Shown here in pieces: positions 62,345 through 64,000 of a DNA stretch of 64,000 bases. The number at the start of each line of letters is the position of its first letter. Within the stretch, counting starts at the first letter, position 1. Both the position numbers and the translations under genes were made by a program. The notes beneath the pieces were generated by a model that was not told the DNA's origin, ran no database searches, and saw nothing but the letters and a program-made list of their open reading frames with translations. Origin of the DNA: Armatimonadota bacterium. GTDB taxonomy: Bacteria > Armatimonadota > UBA5829 > DSUL01. Location of the stretch: positions 2,682,162-2,746,161 of the forward strand of contig AP024674.1 of the NCBI GenBank assembly GCA_025998755.1, in the 5' to 3' direction.

Positions 62345-63601
62345 CTAGCGCGGGGGTACCTCGCGCTCGGTGGGACCGGTGTAGATCTGCCTTGGCCTGT
62401 TGATGCGGGTGGCCGGGTCCTGCTTCATCTCTCTCCAGTGGGCGATCCAGCCCGGCATCCGCCCCAAGGCAAACATGACCGTAAACATGTTCGTGGGAAT
62501 CCCCATCGCCTTGTAAATGATTCCGCTGTAGAAGTCCACGTTCGGATACAGCTTGCGCTCGATGAAGTACTCGTCGCTCAGGGCGGCCTCCTCCAGGTGC
62601 TTGGCGATATCCAGCAGGGGATCCTTGACACCCACTACCTCCAGCACCTTGTCGGCCTGCTCTTTGAGGATCCGTGCGCGCGGATCGTAGTTCTTGTAGA
62701 CGCGGTGTCCGAAACCCATAAGGCGGAAGCCGGAGTCTTTGTCCTTGGCCATCGCGATGTATTTCTTGTAGTCTCCGCCGTCGTCCCGGATCCGCTCCAG
62801 CATCTGGATGACCTCCTGGTTCGCTCCGCCGTGCAGCGGTCCCCACAGGGCGCAAACGCCAGCCGAGATCGAGGCGAACAGACTGGCTCCGCTGGAGCCC
62901 ACCATGCGAACGGTGGACGTGCTGCAGTTCTGCTCGTGATCCGCGTGTAGGATGAGCAGCAACCGAAGTGCCTCCTCCAGCACGGGAGGCGCCTGATATT
63001 CCTCCATCGGATGAGCGAACATCATGTGCAAGATGTTCGCGGGGTAGCTGAGGTCCGGCCTGGGATAGACGAAGGGCTCCCCGATGGACTTCTTGTAAGC
63101 GTAGGCGCTGATTGTCTTGGCCTTTGCCAGCACCCGGATCATGTTCAGCTCTTCATCCCCGTCCGGGTAGAAGCCAGAAAGCGAGGCCACCATGGCGGAG
63201 AGAATGGCCATCGGGTGGGTCATGGGCGGGAAGTGGTTGAAAAAGTTCTTCATGTCCTCGTGGATGATGCTGTGCTGCGTCATCAGCTTCGAGAACGTCG
63301 CATACTCCTCCGCAGTCGGCCACTTCCCGTAAATCAGAAGATAGGCCACCTCGATGAATCGCGCCTTGGCCTCAACGAGCTTCTCGATGGGATATCCCCG
63401 GTAGCGCAGAATTCCGCGCTCACCGTCAATGTAGGTGATGGCGCTTTCGCAGGAGCCCGTGTTTGCGTAGCCCGGGTCCAGGGTGATGGCGCCGGTTTTG
63501 GCGCGAAGCGAAGTGATGTCAATGCCCACCTCGTTTTCCGAACCGACGACGACCGGAAACTCGTATTCCTTGCCTTCGAGAACCAGTTTGGCTGTGCTCA
63601 T
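62345..63601 (-). CDS. gltA: citrate synthase
   Basis: The 418-residue enzyme condenses oxaloacetate with acetyl-CoA, the first step of the citric acid cycle. It is the type II bacterial form: a small N-terminal domain, then GILRYRGYPIEKL, HADHEQNCSTSTVR (catalytic His), GPLHGGANQEV (second His), MGFGHRVYKNYDPRA and, near the end, FYSGIIYKAMGIPTNMFTVMF with the catalytic Asp. AAAAGGAAAG precedes the ATG. A strong promoter at 63844-63873 predicts an unusually long leader of about 235 nt. Confidence 0.96.
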   Translation of the reverse strand: MSTAKLVLEGKEYEFPVVVGSENEVGIDITSLRAKTGAITLDPGYANTGSCESAITYIDGERGILRYRGYPIEKLVEAKARFIEVAYLLIYGKWPTAEEYATFSKLMTQHSIIHEDMKNFFNHFPPMTHPMAILSAMVASLSGFYPDGDEELNMIRVLAKAKTISAYAYKKSIGEPFVYPRPDLSYPANILHMMFAHPMEEYQAPPVLEEALRLLLILHADHEQNCSTSTVRMVGSSGASLFASISAGVCALWGPLHGGANQEVIQMLERIRDDGGDYKKYIAMAKDKDSGFRLMGFGHRVYKNYDPRARILKEQADKVLEVVGVKDPLLDIAKHLEEAALSDEYFIERKLYPNVDFYSGIIYKAMGIPTNMFTVMFALGRMPGWIAHWREMKQDPATRINRPRQIYTGPTEREVPPR

Positions 63602-63843
63602 TGTCGCTGCTTTCCTTTTGGTCCGTTAGAGAGGAGGAAGCCGGGTTTTGTTGGGAGAGGGGCCGCTGCCGGCCGCTTCCTCAGGCTTGCCGCCGGAAGG
63701 CTGCGGGATATCCTTCGGAGTTCTGCGCCTGATGGCGGGAAAATCAATGGTTCCGTCTGCTTCCCGTGGCGGGATTTGCCGTTGCCGCCCCCTTCCCCGC
63801 GCCGCGGTGCACATATCGTCCCCGGCTCCGGAAAGACGAGGAG

Positions 63844-63873
63844 ATTATAGACATCCGCCCGCGGGGCTGTCAA
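63844..63873 (-). promoter_or_regulatory. sigma-70 promoter of citrate synthase
   Basis: Read leftward, TTGACA (63873-63868), 18 bp, TATAAT (63849-63844): both boxes are perfect. Between it and the start codon (63602-63843) I see no gene. Confidence 0.85.
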
Positions 63874-63910
63874 CGCAGGTGGATTCCCGTGTCTGGTCCA
63901 AGCGGGAATG

Positions 63911-63945
63911 TTACCCTGCAGGTAAACCTTGGTGTTCCAGGAACA
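63911..63945. promoter_or_regulatory. two palindromes upstream of the citrate synthase promoter
   Basis: TTACC-ctgca-GGTAA (63911-63925) and TGTTCC-a-GGAACA (63933-63945) are perfect inverted repeats placed about 40-75 bp before the -35. They could be activator sites for citrate synthase or operators for a gene beyond the right edge. Confidence 0.5.
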
Positions 63946-64000
63946 TCCAACCGGAATACCTCCCTTACGGGGTAATCCCTCCGACGCAGGCGGACGAGTG

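Noticed and set aside
63766-63975. A 69-codon plus-strand frame near the right edge.
   Set aside because: It runs antisense through the citrate synthase promoter and lacks a ribosome site or known domain.
1-64000. tRNA, rRNA or transposase genes.
   Set aside because: I scanned the intergenic gaps for T-loop-like GTTCGA sequences and for transposase motifs and found none that fold or read convincingly.

Overview
The window is GC-rich bacterial chromosome. It is dense with short operons and has no rRNA, tRNA, phage, transposase or CRISPR signal that I can see. Several features resemble an environmental saprophyte of the Armatimonadota type: many secreted carbohydrate-active proteins (GH3, GH20, Asp-box sialidase, beta-helix, GH99-like, DUF4091, DUF4838 and GxGYxYP types), an RsbV/RsbW/SigB stress cassette, and two secreted proteins sharing a C-terminal OB-like module. 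The phylum is an inference from gene content.

Layout. 1-17.5 kb: a cell-wall amidase running off the left edge, a very large secreted repeat protein, a creatininase-family enzyme, and a carbohydrate block (GH42-like protein, sialidase, beta-helix protein, GH3, hexose-6-phosphate mutarotase, PHP phosphoesterase, GH99-like lipoprotein). 17.7-22.9 kb: one leftward operon running Fur-family regulator, mnmA, DUF948-like, YtxH, rsbV, rsbW, sigB-type sigma factor, AI-2E transporter. 23-26.7 kb: a self-contained 64-residue orphan gene, a corrinoid-activator-like ASKHA protein, hsp20 with a textbook SigB promoter, and a candidate small RNA. 26.9-36.8 kb: a GntR/LacI regulator, a DUF4091 hydrolase, a hybrid histidine kinase and a GAF/HD-GYP protein. 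36.8-38.9 kb: a promoter-led operon of DoxX plus two apparently catalytically dead enzymes (histidine-phosphatase-like and ADP-ribosylglycohydrolase-like). 39.0-39.8 kb: four tandem small-RNA units. 39.8-49.9 kb: a GxGYxYP-like secreted protein, tilS, an alpha/beta hydrolase, tatD, a double GNAT, an orphan sugar-binding lipoprotein and a secreted GH-A-like protein. 50-57.8 kb: GNAT, PHP, GH20 and the complete pstSCAB-phoU operon. 58-64 kb: DUF4838 protein, SGNH hydrolase, Gfo/Idh/MocA oxidoreductase and citrate synthase.

The strongest candidate for an undescribed system is the array at 39.03-39.80 kb. On the minus strand, four consecutive units each have a -35 GGAAC, exactly 16 bp, and a -10 CGTC, which is the form recognised by ECF sigma factors. 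Each promoter is followed at once by an identical 24-nt pyrimidine-rich block containing CCCTCCTTTC, the complement of a strong Shine-Dalgarno sequence, and then by a GC-rich terminator hairpin. The hairpin sequences differ but pairing is kept. This looks like a family of four ECF-controlled anti-Shine-Dalgarno small RNAs of about 65-75 nt.

Stress control recurs through the window: the SigB cassette and its hsp20 target, the ECF-type sRNA promoters, the Fur-family regulator and a Pho-box-like palindrome before pstS. The carbohydrate genes probably liberate and import sugars from complex glycans; no complete ABC sugar transporter is present here.
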